Part shown: piece by piece, positions 31,066 through 38,670 of the stretch | Position numbering within the stretch: the stretch's first letter is position 1 | Layout of the letters: each line of letters opens with the position of its first letter | Source of the DNA: a virus | DNA length: 38,670 nt | IMG/VR virus record: IMGVR_UViG_3300030098_004356 | Location: 1 to 38,670 of that record | Direction: 5' to 3' (one strand) | Program-made: the position numbers and the translations under genes | The notes under the pieces: model-generated | Databases searched by the model: none | The model's input: only the letters and a program-made list of their open reading frames with translations | Told to the model about the DNA's origin: nothing

Positions 31066-31938
31066 ATGGCTACACAACTTTCAACAACTAGCGTGTTGCA
31101 ACAGATGTCTCGAATCATGCTTGTAAAAGCACGTGAGACTGAAGAGCACAACATGCCGGTTGTAAACTTGATTGAGAGATTCAATCTACCTAAGGGTCAC
31201 TATCAACTTGATATTCCTAAGGTAGGACAGATGACTGCATCCGACCTGGATGAAGGCATCGACATGACCGATACGGAAGACATCAACCCGTCCATTGTTT
31301 CGGCAACGACGGCTGAGGTCGGCCTTAAGGTCATCGTAACTGACATTCTGCTTCGTCAGAATAACGAGTCAGTCTTTAGCATTATCGGTCGCCAGATGGG
31401 TACTGCTATGGCTCGCAAGAAGGACACTGACGCAATAGCGCTCTTCGTCGGACTTAACGGCGGAACTGAATTTGGTGCTGACGGTGCTGACTTTACGTTG
31501 GCTAACGCTTCGGCATGTATTGCGAAAGCTAAGGCAAACAAAATGGGGTCGCCTTTGTTTATTGTCCACCACCCTAATGCGATCTTTAAGTTCATTAGTG
31601 GCTTCTCTGGGCCTATCGCTTCTGGCGGTAACTTGCCCAAGCCGTTTGCGGCAGACGCTCTAGCGGACTTCTGGACTGGCATTAAGGTCAGCGGCGTACC
31701 GTTCTTTGAGGATGGAAACATTCAAAAGACATCGGGTGTTGACTCCGGATTCGGGGTCATCGCAAACAAGAACGCCATGGGCTACCTTGTTGCTAAGGGC
31801 AAGACTGAAGAGCGAGACCGAGACATCTCGCTTCGTGCATGGGAAGTCGTCGTTACTGAGGACTACAGCATGTTCGAGGTAGATGACACTCTTGGTGCCG
31901 CTTTGGAATACGAAATTGGTGACCACGCAACGTCATAA
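31066..31938 (+). CDS. Major capsid protein, HK97-like
   Basis: This 290-residue protein starts 21 bases after the scaffold stop behind AGGAAAA. It has a helical N-arm (TTSVLQQMSRIMLVKARETEEH), then strands DIPKVGQMTASDLDEG and AEVGLKVIVTDILLRQN. The long spine helix with SIIGRQMGTAMARKKDTDAIALF follows, then PLFIVHHPNAIFKF and the axial-domain end with SMFEVDD. This order matches short HK97-fold capsid proteins of environmental phages. It is encoded between scaffold and decoration protein, as expected. Confidence 0.85.
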   Translation: MATQLSTTSVLQQMSRIMLVKARETEEHNMPVVNLIERFNLPKGHYQLDIPKVGQMTASDLDEGIDMTDTEDINPSIVSATTAEVGLKVIVTDILLRQNNESVFSIIGRQMGTAMARKKDTDAIALFVGLNGGTEFGADGADFTLANASACIAKAKANKMGSPLFIVHHPNAIFKFISGFSGPIASGGNLPKPFAADALADFWTGIKVSGVPFFEDGNIQKTSGVDSGFGVIANKNAMGYLVAKGKTEERDRDISLRAWEVVVTEDYSMFEVDDTLGAALEYEIGDHATS

Positions 31939-31953
31939 GTAAGTAGGTAAGTA

Positions 31954-32397
31954 ATGCCCGGTAAAAAAATAAAGATTTCGGACGAGCTGCGAGAGACGCT
32001 TAGGCGCTCTGGCTATTCGCCTGTAACTATGCAGGTTGCAGGAGTCAAGAAAGTCACACTCTACAAAGAGTCTGATGGCCAATGGTTCCCTATGCCTAAC
32101 ATGCCGGGAGATCCTCACAGTCTCCAGAGGTACCTTTCTAGAGGTTTCCTTCTGGCACCACCTGGATCGAATACTACTGAACACCCTGACTACGTTGTTA
32201 GTAATCCTGAAGCAACACGGGAGGCCGACACGGTAAAGCCGAAGAAGCCTCCCGTGGATGCTGAAGAACAGGGCGAGTTCTTTTGCAATGTTTGTGATGA
32301 TGGCAAGGTGTTTACATCAATGCTTGGCTTGAAGACACACAGGCGAAAGAGTAAAGTCCATAAAAGCGCTTTGAAGGCTGCGCCTAAAGTCCTTTAA
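31954..32397 (+). CDS. C2H2 zinc-finger protein next to capsid gene, 147 aa
   Basis: Residues 1 to about 70 form a small domain (SDELRETLRRSGYSPVTMQV, LYKESDGQWFPMPNMP), followed by a Pro/Lys-rich linker. The C-terminus holds CNVC-x14-H-x6-H with the Phe and Leu core positions of a C2H2 finger (CNVCDDGKVFTSMLGLKTH) and a basic tail. Spacing is slightly longer than in the common eukaryotic finger. The gene lies between capsid and decoration proteins, so it may be a virion component that binds DNA or a completion factor. Function unknown. Confidence 0.7.
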   Translation: MPGKKIKISDELRETLRRSGYSPVTMQVAGVKKVTLYKESDGQWFPMPNMPGDPHSLQRYLSRGFLLAPPGSNTTEHPDYVVSNPEATREADTVKPKKPPVDAEEQGEFFCNVCDDGKVFTSMLGLKTHRRKSKVHKSALKAAPKVL

Positions 32398-32406
32398 AAG
32401 GTGTAA

Positions 32407-32454
32407 CGATAGACCGAGCCTTTAATATCGGACTATCGCAGGTCTTAGAACCTG
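32407..32454 (+). promoter_or_regulatory. Two leader hairpins before decoration gene
   Basis: CGATAG (32407-32412) pairs with CTATCG (32433-32438), and immediately after it CAGGT (32439-32443) pairs with ACCTG (32450-32454). The second is followed by TAAAACTT, a poor terminator. They precede an AAGGAGG ribosome binding site and the start at 32484. They may tune the ratio of capsid to decoration protein. Confidence 0.4.
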
Positions 32455-32483
32455 TAAAACTTATCCCAAGGAGGGATATTAAA

Positions 32484-33254
32484 ATGGCATTTCCACCCGT
32501 AGTATCTGGTTCACCCGGATATGATAAAACCACTAGCACGACCCAGAAGCACCGCCTTGGAACCAAGATGGTGTACCCAGACGGGCGAGTCTTTTACTAC
32601 TGCAAAGCTGCTGAAGCTATTACCGCTGGTTTAGTTACGATGGGTTCGCAATCTGCTACCGATCACGATGCTGACCTAGCTGTTGCTGAAGCCGCCGCTG
32701 TTGGAGCAACCCGAATAAAACTAACTAACGGTGGTTCTACTGCTATTACAGGTAGTGGTAAGTTCACAGGCGACTTTGCTACTCGTGGTGATTATGTAGA
32801 TGGCTACATTTTCATTAACGACGATGCTGGGCAAGGGCAGATTTTCTCAATCGCAGACCACAGTACAGCAGCTACTAGCGCAACTTTGACGATTGATCTT
32901 GCTGACAACGAGTCAGTTCAGACTGCACTAACCACTTCATCTAAGGCTGGTCTTCATAAGCCTCTCGGTCATTCAGTAGAAATCTTTGACATCAGTGACA
33001 TTGATGGCTCAGTTATGGGGATTCCAACCCATGACATTGCTTCAGGGGAATACTTCTGGAACCAAACAGCAGGACCAGCAGCAGTTTTATCTGTAGCAAG
33101 TCTTGTGCTTGGCAATGAAGCGTATACCTGTGGTACTGATGGAGCAGCAGGCCCATCCGCTTCTGATAACTCAGTAGAAGTAAGGCTTGGTGTAGTGCTT
33201 GCTGTTGAAGGCAACACGGACTATTCACTTATAGACCTTCAGGTTAGGTACTAA
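32484..33254 (+). CDS. Capsid decoration / head-stabilising protein
   Basis: This 256-residue, mostly beta-strand protein has GRVFYYCKAAEAITAGLVTM near the start, a central GDYVDGYIFINDDAGQGQIF segment, and an end with LGVVLAVEGNTDYSLIDLQV. This order (GRVFxYxKA..., GY.VNDG.G.G, ...G.AL....YS) is one I know from proteins encoded just after the capsid gene in environmental phages, close to the DUF2190-like or head-fibre type. It has a near-ideal AAGGAGG site, so it is likely made in large amounts. A strong terminator follows. Confidence 0.7.
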   Translation: MAFPPVVSGSPGYDKTTSTTQKHRLGTKMVYPDGRVFYYCKAAEAITAGLVTMGSQSATDHDADLAVAEAAAVGATRIKLTNGGSTAITGSGKFTGDFATRGDYVDGYIFINDDAGQGQIFSIADHSTAATSATLTIDLADNESVQTALTTSSKAGLHKPLGHSVEIFDISDIDGSVMGIPTHDIASGEYFWNQTAGPAAVLSVASLVLGNEAYTCGTDGAAGPSASDNSVEVRLGVVLAVEGNTDYSLIDLQVRY

Positions 33255-33258
33255 ATTT

Positions 33259-33310
33259 AAAGGGGTTGGCTTACTCGATGGTCGGAGTAGGCTAGCCCCT
33301 TTCTTTATCT
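33259..33310 (+). terminator. Rho-independent terminator after decoration gene
   Basis: An 18-base-pair stem (33259-33276 with 33285-33302, three G-U pairs, eight-base loop) is followed by TTCTTTATCTT. It starts four bases after the stop codon. A CCC-TTCG-GGG tetraloop hairpin follows at 33312-33321. This should end or reduce transcription between head genes and the connector/tail genes. Confidence 0.85.
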
Positions 33311-33379
33311 TCCCTTCGGGGTGGCGGTGAGCTTAGTTTTTAGCTCCCCAGGCTGCTTGGTGAACCGCTGAAAGGAATC

Positions 33380-33733
33380 ATGGAACTCTCAGGCAAGAAG
33401 CGAATCATAGTCCCTCCCTCAACTACTGAAAGGTACGGATTCAAACATGTCGAAGAAGACACTTTTTTCGTCGGACCCCAAGCAACGCCGGTATACATTC
33501 CTGGCGCTTCTTCCCTCTACTCACAAGCACAACTTGATGAAATCCTTGCATGGCAGACGGAACGTGAAGAAGAAGCGTACAAAAAAGAACAAGAAAAAAT
33601 TGCTGAAAGAGCTAATGTAACCGCAGATCAAGTAAGAGAGATGCGAGAAGCCTTGCAGGCCAGGGTAAAATGGGAAGACGACCGTAAGAGAGCCAGGGGA
33701 GAGCTACCGGCAGACCAGGGAGACATTCTCTAA
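33380..33733 (+). CDS. Hypothetical head-region protein, 117 aa
   Basis: The ATG follows AAAGGA. The N-terminal third (KKRIIVPPSTTERYGFKHVEEDTFFVG) is strand-rich. The rest is a long charged helix (LDEILAWQTEREEEAYKKEQEKI...MREALQARVKWEDDRKRAR) likely to form a coiled coil. The stop overlaps the next start by one base (TAATG). It lies between the decoration and connector genes and may help assemble them. No family is recognised. Confidence 0.6.
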   Translation: MELSGKKRIIVPPSTTERYGFKHVEEDTFFVGPQATPVYIPGASSLYSQAQLDEILAWQTEREEEAYKKEQEKIAERANVTADQVREMREALQARVKWEDDRKRARGELPADQGDIL

Positions 33734-34986
33734 TGGCAGTAATGCAAGCAATCACACGCGTAGACACACGACAAGCAGTCGGAGAAGAACTGGGTGTCGT
33801 ATATATAGGTGCAACTACGTCAGCAGCAGATACTTCTTCAGTTATCGACACCAACCTATTAGGAGGCACTAATGACCACGTTGGAAAGTGGGTTAGAGTT
33901 ACTTCTGGGGGTGCTTCAGGTGAGACACGGCGAGTAACAGCTTTCAATGGATCTGGAGATCTTACGACAACTGCATTTAGTACAAACATTGCTTCTGGTG
34001 TCACGTTTGAACTGTGGGAAGCTCAGGCTGACCCCCGTGCTGTTGACCGTATGATTAACAGAGCTATCACACAGCGAACTTCTAGGGGGCTGGTTGTAGA
34101 TGAAGACATGTCTCTGCACTCTCACGAGCGCACAACTAACTACGCTATCCCCGGCAGCTTAATTGGTATTACAGAGATCAGGTACAGGAACAAATTTGTA
34201 GGTGATGTACTAGATGACGCTATGAAGGCCTGGACCGAGTCAACTGGGACAAATGCAAGCACCTCTACTGATACAGAAGACTTTCGATACGGTAACGCTA
34301 GTATGCGTATCGACTACACAGGCTCTACTGATGGAATAATCCTTACATCTCAAAGTATCACCAGCGCAAATCTTTCAGCTCGGGACTATGTAGAGTTCTG
34401 GATAAAAGCTGATACCGCTACGGCTGCAGCAGATCTACGCTTAAGGCTTAGCGCATCCGCTAATGCGGGAGCGGAAACAGATTACGTGGATGTCCCTGCC
34501 CTTACTGCTCGTTCCTGGCAATACGTCAGGGTTGCTCTCAATAACCCCGAGAACAATACAGCGATTATTAGCATCGGGCTTGAATATAACGCTAATGCAA
34601 AAGCTAATACCATCTGGCTTAACCGTGTAAAAGCAACTACAGATAACATGGGAAACTGGGAAACACTTCAAAGAAGCCAATGGGATGTTGATCCCGAGGC
34701 AAATGAATTTCGTATCCTAAAGGATGGGCGTGACACTATGGGTAGCTCCTTAATGAATGTTATCGGCTACCGATTGCCAGCCCTTCCCTCTTCTGATTCT
34801 AGCTCAATAGAGTTGTCTCCAGATCTTATTAAGGCTCGTGTTATATCTCACGGCAAAATGTCTCTAACCCAGGGATCCAGGACGGACCGTGACAACTTAC
34901 GCCAAGATGCTGAATACTGGGAGCGGCAAGCATCTATGGCGGAAGCAGGTCTTCCATTAATAAAAGCAGGGACAAAATTTGCATGA
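33733..34986 (+). CDS. Head-tail connector-like protein with inserted beta-sandwich
   Basis: This 417-residue protein has a beta-rich N-terminal part (HVGKWVRVTSGGASGETRRV), then a helical part (DPRAVDRMINRAITQRTSRG) and a C-terminal helix (TDRDNLRQDAEYWERQASMAEAGL). The latter two are features of head-completion or adaptor proteins. Between about 165 and 310 lies a jelly-roll-like segment (NASMRIDYTGSTDGI, YVEFWIKADTA, WQYVRVALNNPENNTA, NTIWLNRV) resembling carbohydrate-binding modules. Position after the head genes fits a connector whose inserted domain could face outward. The connector call is moderate; the sandwich is inferred from strand pattern. Confidence 0.55.
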   Translation: MAVMQAITRVDTRQAVGEELGVVYIGATTSAADTSSVIDTNLLGGTNDHVGKWVRVTSGGASGETRRVTAFNGSGDLTTTAFSTNIASGVTFELWEAQADPRAVDRMINRAITQRTSRGLVVDEDMSLHSHERTTNYAIPGSLIGITEIRYRNKFVGDVLDDAMKAWTESTGTNASTSTDTEDFRYGNASMRIDYTGSTDGIILTSQSITSANLSARDYVEFWIKADTATAAADLRLRLSASANAGAETDYVDVPALTARSWQYVRVALNNPENNTAIISIGLEYNANAKANTIWLNRVKATTDNMGNWETLQRSQWDVDPEANEFRILKDGRDTMGSSLMNVIGYRLPALPSSDSSSIELSPDLIKARVISHGKMSLTQGSRTDRDNLRQDAEYWERQASMAEAGLPLIKAGTKFA

Positions 34987-35288
34987 GGCTAAAGTCAGGC
35001 GCTACTAACGTAAGCTCGTCCGGTACTGCTGTACGCCTAAGTAATACAAACGAGATAGTTACTCGCATCTATTTATCAACACCTGCGGGCAACAGTTCTG
35101 TTGTTTACTTTGGGGACTCTACAGTTGAAGGGTCTAGTGGTGTAAGCGGGTTAATTGTTGTCAAAGGGACAGCGCCTACCGAGATTAACTTTAGCAAGGA
35201 CGGTAAAGGCGGCATCCAATTTAAAGAATTATGGGTTGATGCCGCAACAAATGGTGACGATTTAATGTGGCTGGCGGTAATTGAATAA
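34983..35288 (+). CDS. Small beta-rich virion protein, 101 aa
   Basis: The start overlaps the previous stop by four bases (ATGA). The protein is nearly all beta strand (NTNEIVTRIYLSTPAGNSS, VVYFGDSTVEGSSG, GIQFKELWVDAATNGDD) with few charged residues. This compact fold could be a short spike, plug or capsid/tail surface protein. Its stop shares a base with the next start (TAATG). No named family is recognised. Confidence 0.6.
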   Translation: MRLKSGATNVSSSGTAVRLSNTNEIVTRIYLSTPAGNSSVVYFGDSTVEGSSGVSGLIVVKGTAPTEINFSKDGKGGIQFKELWVDAATNGDDLMWLAVIE

Positions 35289-37219
35289 TGGCTCTTCCAT
35301 CAACATCTGTTTTAGCTGACGCCTCGGTTGTAGACGAAGACGAGATAGCTCTTGGGGGTTTTAGATTTAAGGTTGCTAGTGCGCCAAAGAGAATACTTAC
35401 GTCTATACAAGCCCCACGTTTTACTATTGGAGATACACAGCGTGGCGCAGATCAACGGTCGTCTATCCTGACATGGAACGACTGGCGTGGCGGTATCGGA
35501 GTGCACCGTGGCACAGACTCAACCACGGCTGACCGTAGCTGGTGGTCTACTATGCAGACTCGCCATAAAGAACACCTTGTCTTGCCACGTAAAGCTGTAA
35601 AGACAGCAAATGTTGATAACACAGCAGGCCTTGTAAACATAATTACAGACTTAAATAACGAGGTTTACTGTGTAAAAAAAGACAAGGTTTTTAAGTACAA
35701 CAACTCTACTGATTCTTGGGGGTCAGCTTTAGACACACTCCCTGGTGATGCTGTTAGTGCGATAACAGACCGGGTTAACGGTACGGTTTACATGATTATC
35801 TTCCACACAGGAGGGTATACGTACACAACAGACGGTGCATCTTTTACAGACAGGACAACTAACGGGATCTACGGAGTAATCTGGCGCAATCAATTATGGA
35901 TGATCGACGATGACGGACTACTTAGGTCTAACTACGACATAACTGATGAAAACGCATGGGATGAAGACGCTCAACTACCTGTACCAAGTGGCTCCGTAAC
36001 AGGGCTTTTTATATCTAGAGATGCGTTCGGAGAATTTGTTATCTATGCGGCAACAAAAAGAGGCGTGTTCTCTCACGATGCAGACAGTAAGTTGTGGCAT
36101 CCAACAGAACCACGTTTTCCAAGACACACAAAAGGGGCATTGGGATCTAATGACTGGGCTGAAGCAATATATATACCAGTTGGTCTCTCGGTTTATAAGC
36201 GTGTTATCGGCTCTGGTGGAGCCACCTCTACCGTCATGGGGCCGGACAGAGACCACGGAGTGCCCTCCGACTATCGCGGATCAATTGCAACGTCCGCTGC
36301 GGCCCACAATGAATTGCTCGTCGGAACAGAAGTCTCAGCAGCCGATGAAATAGTTTTAAGCGGTGGTGCGATATCTAGCGGTCAGGGAAGCATGGCTTTC
36401 TTTACGCAAGATGACATAACAACTGTTGGCTACGCTGTAATCATGGGCTGGAACGATATCTCTTGGGAAGTGAAGTGGGTAGGAGGAGACTTTGGAACAA
36501 ATGTTACCTCCATGTTTGTAACTGACGCCTACACAGCAAGCAACATAGATATCTATCGCTTATGGTGGGGCTATGGTGGGCTTGTTTACTACATAGACAT
36601 TGAAGCAGACATAGTAAACCCAGACCAGGTTGCAAATCAGGTATACGCAACAGAGGGAACACATATCACCCCCTTCTTTGACGGAGGAGATGTAGTCCAT
36701 GAAAAACTAGCCCTTGATGTCACCTTTATAACGAATAATCTTTCATCAGGGACTCGGGAAATTGCTGTTTACTACGCAACAGACTTCTCAAATACATGGA
36801 CGTTATGGACAACCTTGACCACTAATGGAAAACAGACTGTAGCTTTTAAAGATAGTAGTAATAACCCTGTTGGTTTGTCGTTTTCTGAGATAGCTTTCAA
36901 GTTAGTATTTTCTGGTCAGGTAGACGCAACCACCTCCCCCGATCTACCAATGATGGAACTTAGGTGGCGTGAAAAACTGAACCCTAAATATGGTTGGCAG
37001 ATAACTATTGACCATACAGAAAACTACGGAGGGTTAACACCAGATGAGCAAAGAGAGGCTATTCAAGCATGTGTAGCAAATCAAACATTGCTCCAGTTCA
37101 CATATAAAAATGGTGATGCAGACCAAACTTATTGGGTAGATGCAACAAATCTAACCGGAGTTGAATCAACAGGGTTGGACAATGCTGGTGTAACCACCTT
37201 AAGTGTGGTGGAAACGTAA
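35288..37219 (+). CDS. Tail protein with propeller-like repeats
   Basis: This 643-residue protein has repeated blade-like segments from about 95 to 400 (LVNIITDLNNEVYCVKKDKVFKYN, AVSAITDRVNGTVYMIIF, GIYGVIWRNQLWMIDDDGLL, EFVIYAATKRGVFSHD), each a run of short strands. This suggests a beta-propeller as in nozzle or tail-tube-end proteins of short-tailed phages. The C-terminal 100 residues (MELRWREKLNPKYGWQI, ENYGGLTPDEQREAI, QTYWVDATNLTGVE) resemble conserved ends of tail proteins in environmental phages. It is coupled to neighbours on both sides by TAATG overlaps. Confidence 0.6.
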   Translation: MALPSTSVLADASVVDEDEIALGGFRFKVASAPKRILTSIQAPRFTIGDTQRGADQRSSILTWNDWRGGIGVHRGTDSTTADRSWWSTMQTRHKEHLVLPRKAVKTANVDNTAGLVNIITDLNNEVYCVKKDKVFKYNNSTDSWGSALDTLPGDAVSAITDRVNGTVYMIIFHTGGYTYTTDGASFTDRTTNGIYGVIWRNQLWMIDDDGLLRSNYDITDENAWDEDAQLPVPSGSVTGLFISRDAFGEFVIYAATKRGVFSHDADSKLWHPTEPRFPRHTKGALGSNDWAEAIYIPVGLSVYKRVIGSGGATSTVMGPDRDHGVPSDYRGSIATSAAAHNELLVGTEVSAADEIVLSGGAISSGQGSMAFFTQDDITTVGYAVIMGWNDISWEVKWVGGDFGTNVTSMFVTDAYTASNIDIYRLWWGYGGLVYYIDIEADIVNPDQVANQVYATEGTHITPFFDGGDVVHEKLALDVTFITNNLSSGTREIAVYYATDFSNTWTLWTTLTTNGKQTVAFKDSSNNPVGLSFSEIAFKLVFSGQVDATTSPDLPMMELRWREKLNPKYGWQITIDHTENYGGLTPDEQREAIQACVANQTLLQFTYKNGDADQTYWVDATNLTGVESTGLDNAGVTTLSVVET

Positions 37220-37614
37220 TGGTTTTTGCTGCCGCCGTACCAACAAGCAAAGACTCAGGATCTGACCCTGAAATTGCAGTATTTAATGCGCTGCTACAGT
37301 TAGGAAAGAGGCCTGACAGGGACTTTATATTCCAAAGCAAGCAGTTCGGAGGGCGTGTAGAAAAAGGTGGGCGGATTGTAGACTTCCAATTTATTGAGCC
37401 ACCAGACCTTGCTATTAACGTGCAAGGTATTTACTACCACTATGAAAAAGGCTCAGCAATTGTTCAATCTGATATTCAAACACGTTCTTTCCTAGCCTCT
37501 ACAGGTGTTACCCTAATCTTTATAGACGAGGATGACGCTCTAACAAATGCTAAATACTATGTTCGAGAAGCACTAGAGTATCGAGACCATTCTCGCCTGG
37601 GTGCAGGAGCTTAA
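37219..37614 (+). CDS. VSR-like PD-(D/E)XK nuclease in tail cluster
   Basis: This 131-residue protein has a VSR/DUF559-like layout: Glu18 in the first helix, RIVDFQF with Asp55, AINVQGIYYHY at 65-75, then Q83, D85 and R89 (QSDIQTRSFLASTG), and a strand LIFIDEDD. In typical members the second metal ligand is Glu or Asp in the strand after Asp55; here the strand reads INVQG, so activity may be altered. Similar proteins occur near virion genes of marine phages. It is coupled by TAATG to the tail gene. It may be a virion-carried nuclease or a structural derivative. Confidence 0.6.
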   Translation: MVFAAAVPTSKDSGSDPEIAVFNALLQLGKRPDRDFIFQSKQFGGRVEKGGRIVDFQFIEPPDLAINVQGIYYHYEKGSAIVQSDIQTRSFLASTGVTLIFIDEDDALTNAKYYVREALEYRDHSRLGAGA

Positions 37615-37616
37615 CT

Positions 37617-38670
37617 ATGACAGTCGATCTTTTAGGGTACGCTTTTAACTTAGCTGGATCACCAGTGGAGGGCGCAACAGCTCAGGTCCTCACTAAAAAC
37701 ACTACCACTCAAATAGCAACAGTTGACACTGACTCAAATGGTAAGTTTGAGTTCAGTGGCATTGCTGAAGGCTTGTATGACATCAAGGTCACGTCTGGTT
37801 CTTCTGTCCGCTGGCGAAAGTATGATGATGAAATCCAGACTGCCGTTATGGAAGCCGGATCTTTACGTCTACGTGGCACCAATGGCTCCTATGCGCATGT
37901 CTTCCAAGGCACCCCGACAGCCACTCGTACTATTACATTCCCAGATGCCTCAGGCACAGTCGCTCTCTCAGGTGGCACAGGTGACATTGCGGTCAATGAC
38001 AATGTTGACTTCTCTCTTGGGTCAACATCAGGGGGTGATGCACTCCTGCGCTGGTCAACAGGTGACTCATCTAACGAAGCCCTTGTCCTTGGCTTAGGAG
38101 ACACGAGCCAGCAGTTTCATATAACAGACAAGGCTGCGATAGCAACTGACTGGGCTAGATCAGCAGGTACTAACCCTGAATTAGCTATCCACAACAACGC
38201 CGCTCCAATTACCGACTATCTTGCTATAGGCAACCACGACGGTACAACTGCATCTATTGATGTGGTTGGAGGCACAACACTATCCTTAAAGATAGGCGGT
38301 ACAGCCGAAGCCACCCTTACAGCGTCTACTTTAGATGTGCAAAACAATGCGGTTACAACTACAGGAGTCGTTACTGCTGGTGGTTTTACTATTGGTAGCG
38401 CTGCAATAGTTGAGTCTGAGTTGGAGATGATAGACGGCATTACTGCCGGAACTGCTGCCGCTTCAAAAGCCCTTGTTTTAGATGCCAACAAAGACGTAGG
38501 AACTATCCGAAACCTAACTATAGATGGCACCTTTTCTGACGGGAACTACACCTTTGATACAAGCGGGAATGTATCTGGCTTAGGAACTATAGGTTCAGGT
38601 GCAATAACGTCTACAGGCACAAGTTCATTCGGTGCTGCTTCATTTTCAGGATTAATCACAGCCAACGGTG
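37617..38670 (+). CDS. Tail fibre/appendage protein (3' end outside window)
   Basis: The ATG lies two bases after the preceding stop, and the frame stays open for 351 codons to the right edge. Residues about 4-62 form a carboxypeptidase-regulatory-like beta-sandwich (VEGATAQVLTKN, DSNGKFEFSGIAEGLYDIKV). Next comes TRTITFPDASGTVAL, a motif common in tail fibres. A low-complexity Gly/Thr/Ser repeat region follows, with ELEMIDGITAGTAAASKALV and GNVSGLGTIGSGAITSTG. This layout is typical of fibre shafts in marine phages. The receptor-binding tip lies outside the window. Confidence 0.75.
   Translation, partial: MTVDLLGYAFNLAGSPVEGATAQVLTKNTTTQIATVDTDSNGKFEFSGIAEGLYDIKVTSGSSVRWRKYDDEIQTAVMEAGSLRLRGTNGSYAHVFQGTPTATRTITFPDASGTVALSGGTGDIAVNDNVDFSLGSTSGGDALLRWSTGDSSNEALVLGLGDTSQQFHITDKAAIATDWARSAGTNPELAIHNNAAPITDYLAIGNHDGTTASIDVVGGTTLSLKIGGTAEATLTASTLDVQNNAVTTTGVVTAGGFTIGSAAIVESELEMIDGITAGTAAASKALVLDANKDVGTIRNLTIDGTFSDGNYTFDTSGNVSGLGTIGSGAITSTGTSSFGAASFSGLITANG

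Overview
The window is most of the genome of a tailed double-stranded DNA phage from an uncultured, probably aquatic, bacterium. The evidence is a complete packaging and head module (small and large terminase, portal, scaffold, HK97-fold capsid protein, decoration protein), tail genes, and a long block of tightly packed small early genes on the other strand. No bacterial housekeeping genes, tRNA genes, integrase or CRISPR array were recognised. The host cannot be named. Several small early proteins belong to types I know from actinobacterial and environmental phages, and ribosome binding sites are mostly AAAGGA or AGGAG, so the host is bacterial.

Layout. Bases 1-2257 (plus strand) hold the end of a tail protein, a run of very small genes with several candidate membrane peptides, and a phage-borne TatC-like membrane protein, closed by a hairpin terminator. 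Bases 2349-15957 (minus strand) are the early/replication module: a tiny CxxC membrane peptide, an HNH nuclease, a PD-(D/E)XK-like nuclease, a prim-pol/helicase fusion, small zinc-binding proteins, a MoxR-type AAA+ ATPase paired with a VWA protein, and many unknowns. Nearly every intercistronic gap longer than about 60 bases in this module carries one or two strong RNA hairpins. Bases 15958-16279 are the divergent control region. From 16280 on the plus strand come a small-terminase-like HTH protein, a highly structured 530-base non-coding segment, then large terminase, portal, two unknowns, a 2598-residue polyvalent virion protein with a metalloprotease motif, scaffold, major capsid protein, a C2H2 zinc-finger protein, decoration protein, a terminator, and connector and tail genes with an embedded VSR-like nuclease. 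The last tail gene runs off the right edge.

How it fits together. The early module would be transcribed leftward from near 16 kb, copying DNA with the prim-pol/helicase and remodelling host targets with the MoxR/VWA pair. The late module runs rightward from the structured leader at 16.8-17.3 kb. Tail genes lie at both edges, as expected of a circularly permuted map, although a direct end-to-end join does not keep the reading frame. The giant protein upstream of the scaffold is probably packaged and ejected with the DNA. No tape-measure gene is visible, so a short-tailed particle is likely but not shown.

Most unusual are the TatC homologue, which keeps the translocase core but appears to have lost the glutamates that read twin-arginine signals; the MoxR/VWA pair; the recurrent hairpins of the early operon; and two operator-like palindrome pairs, each with a 22-base repeat interval.
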